Shown here: positions 1 through 10,012 of the stretch, piece after piece
Layout: every line of letters starts with the position of its first letter
Numbering within the stretch: the first letter of the stretch is position 1
NCBI GenBank assembly: GCA_947044405.1
Contig: CAMRHE010000011.1
Location: 9,919,001 to 9,983,000, forward strand
Reading direction: 5' to 3'
From: Leptodactylus fallax
Lineage: Eukaryota; Chordata; Amphibia; Anura; Leptodactylidae
Length of the DNA: 64,000 nt
Notes under the pieces: generated by a model
Seen by the model: the letters and a program-made list of their open reading frames with translations, nothing else
Database searches by the model: none
What the model was told of the DNA's origin: nothing
Program-made: the position numbers and the translations under genes

Positions 1-1445
1 AGCCTCCTAAGCAGGTAGAGCCTGCTGTGGCCCTTCCTGTACAGGACCTCCATGTGATCTGCCCAGTCCAGCTTATTATTAAGGAGCAAACCCAGGTACT
101 TATAGGTGTTCACAATCTCGATGCCCGTCCCCAGAATATTCACTGGTTTAGGAGGGCATCTGCATTTACGGAAGTCCACCACCATCTCCTTGGTCTTCCC
201 CGTGTTAATCTTCAGGTGGTTCCGCTGGCACCAGTCCACAAAATCCCGGTTCAGTTCTCTGTACTCCCTGTCATCATCGTCTGTGATGGGACCTACTATT
301 GCAGAGTCATCAGAATACTTCTGTAGGTAGCAGCTAGATGAGTTGCACCTAAAATCTGCAGTGTACAGTGTGAAGAGGAAAGGGGCGAGAACTGTACCCT
401 GAGGTGCCCCCGTATTACAGATCACGGTATCTGACATATAATATCGGGCTCTCACGTATTGAGGTCGATTTGTGAGGTAGTCTAGGATCCAGTTGGAGAG
501 GTGGTGGTCCACTCCAGCAAGGCCCAGCTTGTTTCTCAGTAGCCCTGGCTGTATGGTGTTAAAAGCACTGGAGAAATCAAAGAACATTATTCTCACCGTG
601 TTCCCTGGTTTCTCCAGGTGAGACAGAGCCCTGTGCAGAAGGTGGATGATGGCATCATCTACCCCAATGCCTGGCCGATAAACAAACTGGAGAGGGTCCA
701 TAGCGGGGCTCACTAGAGGGCGGAGATGTGTGAGAACCAATCTCTCTAAGATCTTCATCAGTGTCAGTGCTACAGGTCTGTAGTCGTTGAGGTCCATAGG
801 GTGAGGTTTCTTTGGAACTGGTACCACACAAGAAGATTTCCATAATTTAGGGACTATTTCCTGCCTCAGGCTCATATTAAACATATATGTAATTATACCA
901 CACAGCTGGTCCCCACAAGTCTTAATTGATCTTGCACTGATGTCATCTGGCCCTGCGGCTTTCCTCGCCTTGATCTTTTTTATCTCCTTCCTCACCTGGG
1001 CCCATGTGAAGGTCAGACTGTGGTCAGATAAAGATGGATTTCTGGATTTACTGGTCTGGTGGGAAGTAGCCGCATGGGGTGAAGTCATTGTGGTGGGGAG
1101 AACTGAAGGACATGATGGGGTGGGAGGAGCTGGTGTGTGATCAAATCTGTTGAAGAATAGGTTTAGTTCATTAAGCCAATTAACATCTGCCTCAATCTGG
1201 CAGACAGACTGTCTATGACCCAAAATTGATTTAAGCCCCTCGCAGACCCCCCTTATGTCTTTTCTTTCCATTTGCTTTTCCATTTTTTCCTTTATAATTG
1301 GCTTTTCCCTACCTGATTTGATGCCTCAGATCCTTTTGTACTTCCCTCAGCCCCTCCTTATCTCTTGTCCTGAATGCCATCTTGCTCCTTAAGTAGTGTT
1401 TTTATATCAGAATTAATCCATGGTTTGTTGTTGGAAAAGCACCTC
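1..1445 (-). mobile_element. L2-clade LINE, reverse transcriptase region, continues past the left edge
   Basis: On the minus strand an open frame runs without a stop from about position 1310 to the window edge. It carries the reverse transcriptase (RT) of a non-LTR retrotransposon of the L2 clade. Visible in order are KARKAAGPDDIS (around 930-970), the DFSSAFNTIQP block, GAPQGTVLAPFLFTLYT, and the catalytic box YSDD at 306-317, followed by NTGKTKEMVVDFR and YKYLGLLLNNKLDW. Upstream (1310-1445) the frame shifts at about 1315 and 1375, but the pre-RT sequence VVRCFSNNKPWINSDIK is recognisable. The match to the L2 style is strong; the element is 5' truncated or cut at about 1445, where a CR1 copy on the other strand begins. 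It is a transposon fossil, not a host gene. Confidence 0.85.
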
Positions 1446-1449
1446 ACCA

Positions 1450-2850
1450 CTTTTGACTTCTGTGGTGGGTAAGATATTAGATGGTTCTCTAAGAGATGCT
1501 ATCCTGGAGTATCTTAATGTAAATAATCTTATAATACCAATCATCAAGGGTTTATGAGGAACTGGTCCTGCCAAACTAATCTGATCAGCTTCTATGAAGA
1601 CTAGACTGGAGATGCGGTAGATGTAGTATATCTGGACTTTTTCAAAGACTTTTGATACTGTACCACATAAAAGGTTGTTATGCAAAATGAAAATGTTGAG
1701 ACTTGGTAAAAACCTATGCATTTGGGTTCGCAACTGGCTCATTGATAGGAAACAGAGGGTGCTTGTTAATAGTAAATACTCAGATTGGGTCAAAGTCACC
1801 AATGGAGTGCCACAGGGGTCAGTATTGGGTCCTCTCCTGTTTAACATCTTTATTAATAACCTGGTAGAGGGTTTACAGAGCAGGCTGTCCATATTTGCAG
1901 ATGATACTAAACTCTGTAAGGTAATCAAAAATGAGGAGGATAGTAGAATATTACACGGGGATCTAAGGAAGCTGGACACATGGGCGGAGACTTGGCAAAT
2001 GAAATTTAATGTTGACAAATGTAAGGTTATGCATTTTGGACAACAAAATAAAATTTATGATTATGTACTTTATAGTATATTACTGGGTAAGACTGCCAAT
2101 GAAAAAGACTAGGGGATTGTGGCGGACAGTAAGCTTACCTTTAGTGACCAGTGCCAGGCAGCTGCTGCTAAGGCCAAAAAAAAATTATGGGATGCATTAA
2201 AAGAGGAATAGATTCTCATGACAAGAACATGTCTATACAAATCACTGGTACGGCCACACATAGACTACTGCATGCAATTTTGGGCCCCGGTATACAAGAA
2301 AGACATAATCAAACTAGAGAATGCAGAGAAGGGTGACCAAAATTATTAGGGGAATGGGTGGATTGGAGTACAATGATAGATTAACAAACTTGGGGTTATT
2401 CAGTTTAGAATAAAGACGTCTGCGGGGAGATCTAATAACAATGTACAAATACATGAAGGGACAGCACAAAGAAATTTCTAATGATCTTTTTACTCCTAGG
2501 CCAGTGACAAGTGGACATCCTCTACGTCTGGAGGAGAGAAAGTTTCACCAGCAACATAGAAGGGGATTCTTTACAGTAAGAACAGCTAGGCTATGGAACT
2601 CACTGCCCAAGGAAGTGGTGATGGTGGATTCATTGAACAAGTTCAAAGAGGGCTTGGACAGAAGAATATTACGGGTTATGGGTTCTAGATTTTGTTAAGG
2701 ACAAGTGGAACCAGGGTTTTATACTGATTGCCAGATTGGAGTTGGGGCTTTTTTCCTTCCTCTGGATCAACACTGTAGGGTACTGTAGGGTTATAGGCTG
2801 GACTTGATGGACTGATGTCTTCTTCCAAACTCATCTACTATGTAACTTTA
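1450..2850 (+). mobile_element. CR1-clade LINE, 5'-truncated, with its 3' end
   Basis: The plus strand holds the C-terminal half of a CR1 ORF2. The early part (1455-1670) has stops but shows AVDVVYLDF. The frame at 1675-2112 has GVPQGSVLGPLLFNIFINN and the RT box FADDTKLC, then KFNVDKCKVMHFG. A second open piece at 2441-2698 encodes the typical CR1 tail with RLWNSLPKEVVMVDSLNKFK. The 3' UTR ends near 2847 in CTATGTAAC, a CR1-like end that reappears in reverse at about 31960. Stops and frameshifts throughout mark it as old. CR1 copies are usually 5' truncated, as here. Confidence 0.85.
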
Positions 2851-3865
2851 TATGGCAATAACTTTGAGACTCTTTAACTTACACAAGTGATTTTGATAAT
2901 GTTTTTTCGTGACACATTGTACTTTGTTAGTGGTAAACATTGATCAATATTTTGGTATTAATGTATAAAAAAAATAGGAAATTTGATGGAAATTTGGAAA
3001 AAAAAAGTCGCAGTTTTCAAAATGTGAAATGCTCTGCTTTTCAGACAGTCATGCCAACCAAATACATTAATAAATATTATCTACCATATCTCTTCTTAAT
3101 ATTGGCATAATCTTTTAATCTTCCTTTAATTTATTTTGGACATTAGAAGGCTTACAAGAGTAACAGTGATTTTCCAGATTTATAAAAAAAAAAATTCTAA
3201 ATGACGTACTCCTAAAAAAATTTTCAGCTTTCATCATCAGCTGCATATTCTTTTCTGGAAAATAAATTAATGCAACACTTGGGGGTTAAAAATGCTCACT
3301 GTACCCCTGGATAAATTCCTTCAGGAGTGTAGTTTCCAAAATGGGGGGGGGATTCCACTTTACTGGCATTTCAGGGCTCTGCAAAACTGTCATGACGTCC
3401 AAAAACCAAACCGTCTAAATCTGTGCTCCAAAAACCAAAACAGCGCTCCTTCCCTTCTGTGCCCAAACAGCAGTTTATACCCACATATGACATTAAGTAC
3501 GTTATCCTGGTTACAACAGTGTCATACATGTGGGCTTAAACTGCAGTTTGGACATGCAACAGGACGCAGATGTGAAGCAGGGCTATATGGATTTTGGAGT
3601 GCAGATTTAGATGTTTGGTATCTGGACATCATGTCATGTGTGCACAGCCTCTAAGGTACCTGAGCTGAGCTGATCTCCAACCGAGGGTTAATGGAGCGGG
3701 TCAGTTACAACGAACACCCAGTTACAGCTAAGATCCACTCCCGAAGTCACCCGCTCAGATAGTGACCTGTAGGTCCAGTGACGTAAAATTATGTCCATTT
3801 GCTCCAAGTACCAGGTGCCCAGGACGTAATAGTACATCATATGTCGCTAAGGGGTTAATACGCCA
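2851..3865. repeat. Degenerate interspersed DNA repeat of a kind common in anurans
   Basis: This AT-rich then mixed stretch shows no coding potential that I trust. Phrases such as TTTTTTCGTGACACATTGTA (about 2903) and GTGTAGTTTCCAAAATGGGG (about 3327), and a run ending in AAGGGGTTAATACG near 3863, resemble a high-copy non-autonomous DNA repeat that I recall from frog genomes. Neither terminal repeats nor a TSD could be fixed by eye, so the boundaries are approximate and the family is unnamed. Confidence 0.4.
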
Positions 3866-3974
3866 CAGGTCATACATAGAGTACCTTCTAATTATGTGCC
3901 TGAAGCGGGATAATAGGCATCTCTGGAAGGAGGAGAGGAACCGCCTGGGGGGGGAAGGGGGAAGGGGGCTTGAC

Positions 3975-4790
3975 AGTCCATTAGGTCTGAGAAAGACAAA
4001 TTGAAATCACCCCAATAATTATAGAATCCACCTTATTCAGTACCCTGGTGAGAGAATATTTTTCAGAAGAGTTAGGGACATAGAGATTGCATAGAGTGAC
4101 AGGCTTACCCTCTAACTTGCCATGGAATATAATAAACCAGCCATGCGGATCTAGGACGGAAGATTCAACCTCCAAGGGGCAAGTGGAAGAGATCAAAATG
4201 GCCTTTCCCGCTCTCTTCTTAAATTGAAATGCAGAATAAACCTTGGGATAGTAGTGGAGAGCAAAGTTAAAAGAGCAGGAGGTGTCAAAATGAGTTTCTT
4301 GTAGAAACGCTATGTCCGTCTTCAGAGTATGGAGCTTGAAGAGGGCCATTTTCCATTTGGCATTAGAGTTGAGGCCTTTAACATTCAAAGGTACTATCTT
4401 AGCCATGGCTTACCCCCCAAGCAAGCAGCGGCAGGCAGTCCAGGGGAGTCCCAGATGGGGTGACAGAGTTTTCAAGGGAGAGAAGTAATGGGTCAACACC
4501 TGCAGGTGGTTGTGAAGGGGAGACGGGGAGGCTCCAGAGGCAGTCGTGAGAACCCTTGGTAGAAGAAATACGGCATTGCAGTACAGTAGACATGGGACAG
4601 AGACAAGAGGGTAAAAGGAAAGACAGCTGAACACAAGACAACAACAAAAAACAAAACAAAAAAAAGTATGGCATCAAGTAAATAATCGTTAGATTCAGGG
4701 AGCAATACTCCCGGCAAGGGCAACAAGGTAAACTACGGCAGTGAACTATACTGTAACAGTAAGCCGTAAAAAATGTAAAGCAGCATGACT
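3975..4790 (-). mobile_element. L1-like LINE, 5' part of ORF2 (endonuclease) and upstream spacer
   Basis: On the minus strand, 3981-4406 encodes the N-terminus of an apurinic-type endonuclease of an L1-group ORF2. The start is followed by LNVKGLNSNAKWKMALFK, the catalytic-glutamate block IAFLQETHF, and VTLCNLYVPN. The domain is cut off before the expected GDFN box, so the rest of ORF2 is missing on the low-coordinate side. Sequence from 4407 to about 4790 would be the spacer or ORF1 region upstream and has no clear frame. Overlapping short frames here are shadows. Confidence 0.7.
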
Positions 4791-5490
4791 AAATGCCCAT
4801 AAATGGTGGGAAGCAAGGTCGTGGGAGCCCAGCAATGGGGAAACAGAACAAACCAGCTCCAGCAGAGATGCACTCCCAATGGCCTCTCCTATATGTAGCA
4901 TTTAACAAAAAAATTAACAAAGTAGTAAGCATGCATAAACAGATGTGGAAAACTAGAACAGTTGCTGCAAGAGGAAACATTTCCATGGTACCAGAATTAG
5001 GAACATCCATGAAGTGGAGAACAGGAATGTAATAGGGAGGGTCCCTCAGGAAGTGGATGACTGCAACGTATAACCTCTCGAATCGACTACACTATGGAGA
5101 GTATGACCTATAAGAGGTTATATCCTCTGAGATCCCCACCCCCGTATTGAGATATTTGGACCAGTTTTACTTCCAGGAATTCTCACCTCTAATTTAAATA
5201 CTAAGTATTAATTTTGTTACATTTAATTTTATTATAATGAGCGTTTACATGATTTATTATTGATTTAGTTTTTTTTCCCTTTCCTAGACATGTCACTGTA
5301 TATTTCTGTATACCTGTCGATTGGACATAGTTGCACTATTGCATGTGAATTGTCTTCTTGCTGTATTGAATGTCTTATATATTTTTTTTTTTTACTGAAA
5401 ATTCTAATCAAAATTTAAAATATAAAAATAAAACTAATGCTGAACCACTACTTAAAAAACAAACAATTCAATTAAATTATTCATCCTTTT
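4791..5490. other. No recognisable gene; AT-rich unassigned sequence
   Basis: Nothing firm is visible. The stretch contains a poly-T run near 5380 and A/T-rich text that could be a decayed LINE 3' end, but no motif or duplication supports a family call. Confidence 0.5.
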
Positions 5491-6104
5491 CTGTGGCAGG
5501 TTACATAAATAAAAAAGATCCATTTTTTTTCTCAGCCCTTGACATTTGTTTGATGTCTTCCTCTTTCCTCCAATTTTTAATTACTGTCTGCATACCTAAA
5601 AATACAGCTGCTATGTTTTTGTTTAAAATGCAGGGTTAGAAAAAGGTTTGGAGGGACATTTCCTATGTTATACAAATGTTCTTGGATTCTTATATGTAGC
5701 AGTTACTTTTTACAGACCACATATCATTTTCTACATTTTCTATATCACTCTCTGTTCTACATGAAATCACTTCTTTGAGTAAAAACTTGTTTTTATTTGA
5801 TGAGTCTAGGACTTCCTTTTAATATCTGTTGCCTTTTGTTTCCCATAAGTCTGCAGGGTTTATATATACCACATGTATGGAATCCTTTGGCATTTTTCTT
5901 CTTTCCATTTCCTTCTTTTATTCTGTCCCATTGTTTTTCCTAAATTTTCTTTTTTTCTTCTATTTGTATTACTCCCTAACCTATTGTTCATTGACCATCT
6001 CTTAACAGTTGAGGCTATAAAATTTCCCATTGTCCAGGCCTTAGAGAACACAAATTTTGGTTTCTCAGGGAGAAATTTGCCTATTACCTAATAATTATTA
6101 GGTA

Positions 6105-6160
6105 TGTAACAATTTTCAAAAAAATATTTGTTCCCAGTTGTTAAGTGTGTTTTCCTGATT
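6105..6160 (+). repeat. Left terminal inverted repeat of the 6105-8805 element
   Basis: It starts TGTAAC at 6105 and contains TTTGTTCCCAG at about 6127-6137 and TTAAGTGT just after. It matches the reverse complement of 8755-8805 over roughly 45 bp, allowing one gap. Confidence 0.6.
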
Positions 6161-6290
6161 GTTTGTACCTTAAATGAATAGAAAAAAGTTATTATTCCCT
6201 ATAAACTTTGCTTTTGTGGTCAGCACAATGATATTTTGAAATTGATCTATTTTTAAAGGATATTCGCAATATTTCAAGATACTTAAGAAG

Positions 6291-6368
6291 CTTCTGGAAT
6301 TGTGAGAACTATGAAGAAGTTTCTAGAACTGCCCAGAATTATCTAGAACTTTCTGGGACTGTACAGAA
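6291..6368 (+). promoter_or_regulatory. Array of heat-shock-element-like GAA/TTC modules
   Basis: GAA occurs at 6306, 6316, 6326, 6336, 6346 and 6366 (GGA at 6356), an exact 10-bp phase. TTC occurs at 6321 and 6351, offset by 5 bp. The core GAAGTTTCTAGAA (6316-6328) is a textbook three-module HSE, and a TTC-GAA pair precedes it at 6292-6299, one base out of phase. HSF1 trimers bind such alternating 5-bp modules. The array ends about 26 bp before a TATA-like box and about 400 bp before the ATG of the gene at 6764. Confidence 0.6.
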
Positions 6369-6393
6369 TTGCAGGTAGCTGTATAACTACAGT

Positions 6394-6399
6394 TATATA
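6394..6399 (+). promoter_or_regulatory. TATA-like box
   Basis: TATATA lies just downstream of the HSE-like array, the usual spacing of a heat-shock promoter. A start of transcription near 6425 would give a leader of about 340 bases. That leader contains a good 3' splice site (pyrimidine run then ACAG, ending 6741), so a spliced leader is possible. Confidence 0.45.
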
Positions 6400-6763
6400 G
6401 GGCCACTATAGCCCTTCCTGAGAGACGGAGAGACAGGATCTAATTGATTGGGATTGCATAGTAAGTGGGCAATGGCCATCACAGACAAAGGGGAATTGAC
6501 CTAGACAGACAGGTGTAAATTCAATATCTATTCAGATTCTGATAACGACAGTATTCACACTTCACCCCACACCCATTACAGGAGGAGCTTAGGAATGTAA
6601 ATGTATATATTGTGTGTTACTCTGGTACCAGGTGATCAATCTTGCTCTGCTGAATCCTCAGTACACTCTTGAACTTTAATACTGCATGGAATAAAGACCA
6701 TTTTTATCAAGTTTGGAGAGACATCCTTTTTCCTTACAGTTCACAGCAACTTAGTCAATTTAG

Positions 6764-8578
6764 ATGGCATCAAGAGGTTGCATACATCCAACAGACGCAT
6801 TTTGCTACGTATGTGGCCAGTTTATAAAGACAAGAGCGAAAAAGTACTCTGTGGAAGCATCTGCTAAGGTGTGTGAGGCCTACAAAGCATACTTCAGCAT
6901 GCCTGTTGGTGACCAAGACAAACCATGGGCTCCTCATTTCACATGTGAGCACTGCAAGAAAACTCTTGAAGGTAAGTGAATAAATGCTACTCTCTTAAAT
7001 AGCAGATTAACTGTGTTAATATTGTAAATATCACTAGTCATTAGTGTGAAATAGGCCTAAATCAAATTCTCAATCCAAATATTATTTTGTTTGCTTATAG
7101 GTTGGTACAGGGAAGAGAAGAGAGCCATGCATTTTGCTATCCCAAGAATTTGGCGTGAACCGACTGATCATTCAACAAATTGCTACTTCTGCATGGTGGA
7201 CCCTTCCAAACGTCGCACTGGCAAAAATGCACCGCCTGTAACATATCCTGACATTCTGTCATCTATTGCCCCAGTACCACACTGCCCTGAACTTCCTGTA
7301 CCAACACCTCCAGACAGAGCTACGCCACCTTCAAAAGAAAGCAGCAGGTCAGACATCGAGGAAGACGTTGAAGATCACGATTTCTTTTCATATGCAGATG
7401 AGGAGCGGAAGCCATACTACCCTAACCAAAAAGACCTCAACGATCTGATCAGAGACCTTGGTCTCACCAAGTCCAACGCTGAGCTTCTGACATCAAGGCT
7501 CAAGCAATGGAACTTATTAGATGAAAGCGTCCAAGTCACAGATCAGAGGAAGCGTCACCAAGGTTTTTCCATCTTCTTCAGTCATCAAGATGGACTGTGC
7601 TTCTGCAACAATGTGGCCGGTCTATTCGAGGCTATAGGTATCACCTGTAACCCGAATGAGTGGTGCCTCTTCATAGACAGCTCATGCAAGAGCCTCAAAG
7701 CCGTGCTGCTTCACAATGGGAACAAGTATCCATCTCTTACTGTAGCTCACTCGGTGCACGTGAAAGAGGAATACACCAGTGTCAAGATGTTGCTAGGTGC
7801 CTTGAAGTATGATGGGTACGGCTGGGAAGTTATCGGAGATTTCAAAATTGTGTCATTCCTGATGGGCCTCCAAGGTGGTTTTACTAAGTATCCTTGCTTT
7901 ATTTGCCTTTGGGACAGCCGGGATACTGAAGCGCACTACCACAGGTGGGACTGGCCTCAGCAGACAGAGTTCACTGTGGGGAAGAACAATGTAAAGTGGG
8001 AGCCACTGGTGGACCCACGCAAGGTGCTGATGCCACCACTACACATCAAGTTGGGGCTCATAAAACAATTTGTCAGGGCTCTAGATAAGGAGTTGAGAGC
8101 TTTCAATTACCTCCAAGATCTTTTACTTAAGCTGTCTGAAGCAAAGATCAAAGCTGGTGTCTTCGTCGGACCACAAATCAAGAAGATCATAGAGTGCAGT
8201 GAATTTCCCAAGAAGCTGAATAGGAAGGAGAGAGCAGCTTGGAACAGTTTTGTCGCAGTGGTTCGCGGCTTCCTAGGCAATCATAAAGATGAAAACTATG
8301 TACAACTGGTTCAGACTCTGATAAAGAACTGTGCTGCAATGGGCTGCAGGATGTCACTCAAAATCCATATCCTTGATGCTCATCTTGATAAGTTCAAAGA
8401 GAACATGGGAGCTTATTCAGAGGAGCAAGGCGAGCGCTTTCATCAGGACATTATGAACTTTGAACGCCGTTACCAAGGACAATATAACGAAAACATGATG
8501 GGCGACTATATTTGGGGATTGATTCATGAAACTGATTTGCAGTATAGTCGGAAATCTCGGAAAACTGCACATTTCTGA
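6764..8578 (+). CDS. Two-exon, unclassified transposase-like protein (about 561 aa), apparently intact
   Basis: Exon 1 is 6764-6971 and exon 2 is 7101-8578. The intron has a perfect donor (G|GTAAGTG) and acceptor (TTGCTTATAG|G), and the join restores the frame at Gly70-Trp71. The N-terminus has paired cysteines C14-x2-C17 and C61-x2-C64, a probable zinc module, followed by MHFAIPRIWREPTDH and CYFC. The core has FIDSSCKSLKAVLLHNGN (Asp262), GDFKIVSFLMG (Asp316), YPCFICLWDSR with following His, PPLHIKLGLIKQFV, and near the end EEQGERFHQD (Glu514) with RRYQGQYNENMMGDYIW. I recognise this as a family of uncharacterised animal proteins scattered through arthropods, cnidarians and some vertebrates, often in many copies. 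Asp262, Asp316 and Glu514 would suit an RNase H-fold DDE transposase, but that is inference. No disabling change is visible, in contrast with its neighbours. Confidence 0.75.
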
Positions 8579-8754
8579 ACAGTTTTTGGTAATCTGTGTA
8601 AATTTGCAATGCATATAGTGTTCTTAGTCTGACTGTATAAATGAGAAGATGCAAAATCGTATGTTTCTATAGTAAAAATGCATAATTTTCGTTGCCGTGG
8701 TCAAAAAAGCGAAGTTTATGATGAATGTAAGCAATTTTTAATTTTTTTTAGACA

Positions 8755-8805
8755 TAAGCAATTGGAATATAACATTTAAAAGCTGGGAACAAAATTTGTG
8801 TTACA
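8755..8805 (-). repeat. Right terminal inverted repeat of the 6105-8805 element
   Basis: In reverse complement it reads TGTAACAC then TTTTGTTCCCAG, TTTTAAATGTT and ATTCCAATTG, mirroring the left end. A TA follows at 8806-8807. Confidence 0.6.
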
Positions 8806-9467
8806 TAGATTATAATCGGGCCGTTACAATTAATTTTCATATTCCCAATGGGTTTCCCTTCATCTTTTAATAGATTTTCTCTTGGGATAGAAGATATCTC
8901 CTTTTTCCCTTTCTCCACTTTTCCATATCATAACTTTTTTCTCTAATCTTCTCCTGCAGAAAATTTTCTTCTTCATTGTAATCTGTGAGGTGGGAACAGT
9001 TACATTTTATACACATAAATTTGTTCTTTGGTCTGTTTACCAAACACATAGATAGATGACTGGCTTATGATAGCTTTTAGTAAGGAATTTATCCTCTTCA
9101 ATATACAGTTAAGTCCAAAAAGTTAACTCTTTCCTTACTCATTGTTGCAGTAAATGAAAATTGTTGTTAATTACTTGTAAACAGTATTCAAATATTGGTT
9201 ATTCTATGTCCCAAATAAAAATAGTATCATCAATGAAATGTCATTAGAAGACCAGACATCCTGGGAAAATGGTCATGTTTTCCTACCTCCCCATACAGAT
9301 ATTAGCATAACTCTGCATACATTCTGTCCTCATGGTGGTACCCCATGTTTGTAAATCAAAAGAGTCCTTATAAATTAATTCTAATAAATTATAATAATTG
9401 TGCTGTGATATAAGTCTTGAACATTCTCTTATAAATTGAATCTACCCTAAGTAGAAGAAAGAGTGGC

Positions 9468-10007
9468 TGTAACGTCTCTGCCTGTTCGGGTCTCTGCGCC
9501 ACCCTCCGCTCGCACACTGCGGCGAAGGAGGCGTGTTCAGTTTGATTCCTTGCGTAGGTTTCTTGTTGCTCAGTCCTGAACACTGTCCTAATACCTCCTG
9601 TCTGTAATTGAATTTCTGCCACACCCGTCTCCTGCATCTTTGTTTCTCTCTGCTCCTCAAATAGTTAATCTCAGCCTTGCCTGTGTTATTGACAGTCTGT
9701 CTACCAATCCAGTCTGGGGCAGGTTCTGACTTTCTATAAACAGGTTGTCAGCCCTCACATACTCGCTGGCTATTGATTCTGTCTTGTGAATTGTCCCTGC
9801 TAGTTTGTTTGTCTTGTCTGTGTTCTGTGTTGTCAGCTATATTAGGAAGGGCCTGTTGACCAGTTGCGGCTGTCTCCTAGGACAGATAGGCAAGTTAGCC
9901 AGGAACAGTGGGTGGGCTCAGCATTAGGGCTCACTGTCTTGTTGTGCCCCTCCCTCCAGGGTTCTGCAGCAGCACTGGGGATTTTCTCAACTGGCAATTC
10001 CCTTACA
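9468..10007. mobile_element. Solo LTR, 540 bp, with 5-bp target duplication
   Basis: It starts TGTAACGTC and ends CCCTTACA (TG...CA), flanked on both sides by GTGGC (9463-9467 and 10008-10012), the mark of integrase-mediated insertion. No coding sequence is present. A diverged relative in the same orientation lies at 45564-46193; both end with CAACTGGCAATTCCC or AACTGGCAATTCCC-like text. It sits inside PLE #1. Confidence 0.8.
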
Positions 10008-10012
10008 GTGGC

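Larger units (their letters stand above)
6105..8805 (+). mobile_element. Inverted-end DNA transposon-like element carrying a two-exon gene
   Basis: The element lies inside PLE #1. Its ends are inverted copies: the left end begins TGTAAC and contains TTTGTTCCCAG then TTAA.TGT; the right end read in reverse begins TGTAAC and contains the same TTTGTTCCCAG, TTAA.TGT and TTCC..ATTG, with one indel of about nine bases. A TA dinucleotide flanks both sides (6103-6104 and 8806-8807), which would fit a TA target duplication. Between the ends are a heat-shock-like promoter and the intact gene at 6764-8578. Inference: an autonomous or recently autonomous DNA transposon of an unclassified superfamily. Alternatively it is a gene carried in, or a domesticated copy with relic ends. 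Confidence 0.6.

Noticed and set aside
4399..4726. Three overlapping minus-strand frames as small genes
   Set aside because: They overlap in different frames in the spacer of an L1 remnant and show no conserved motif.
6150..6745. Solo LTR upstream of the two-exon gene
   Set aside because: A TATA box and an AATAAAG at about 6691 look LTR-like, but I found no TG...CA ends with a matching duplication; a promoter and leader of the element fits better.
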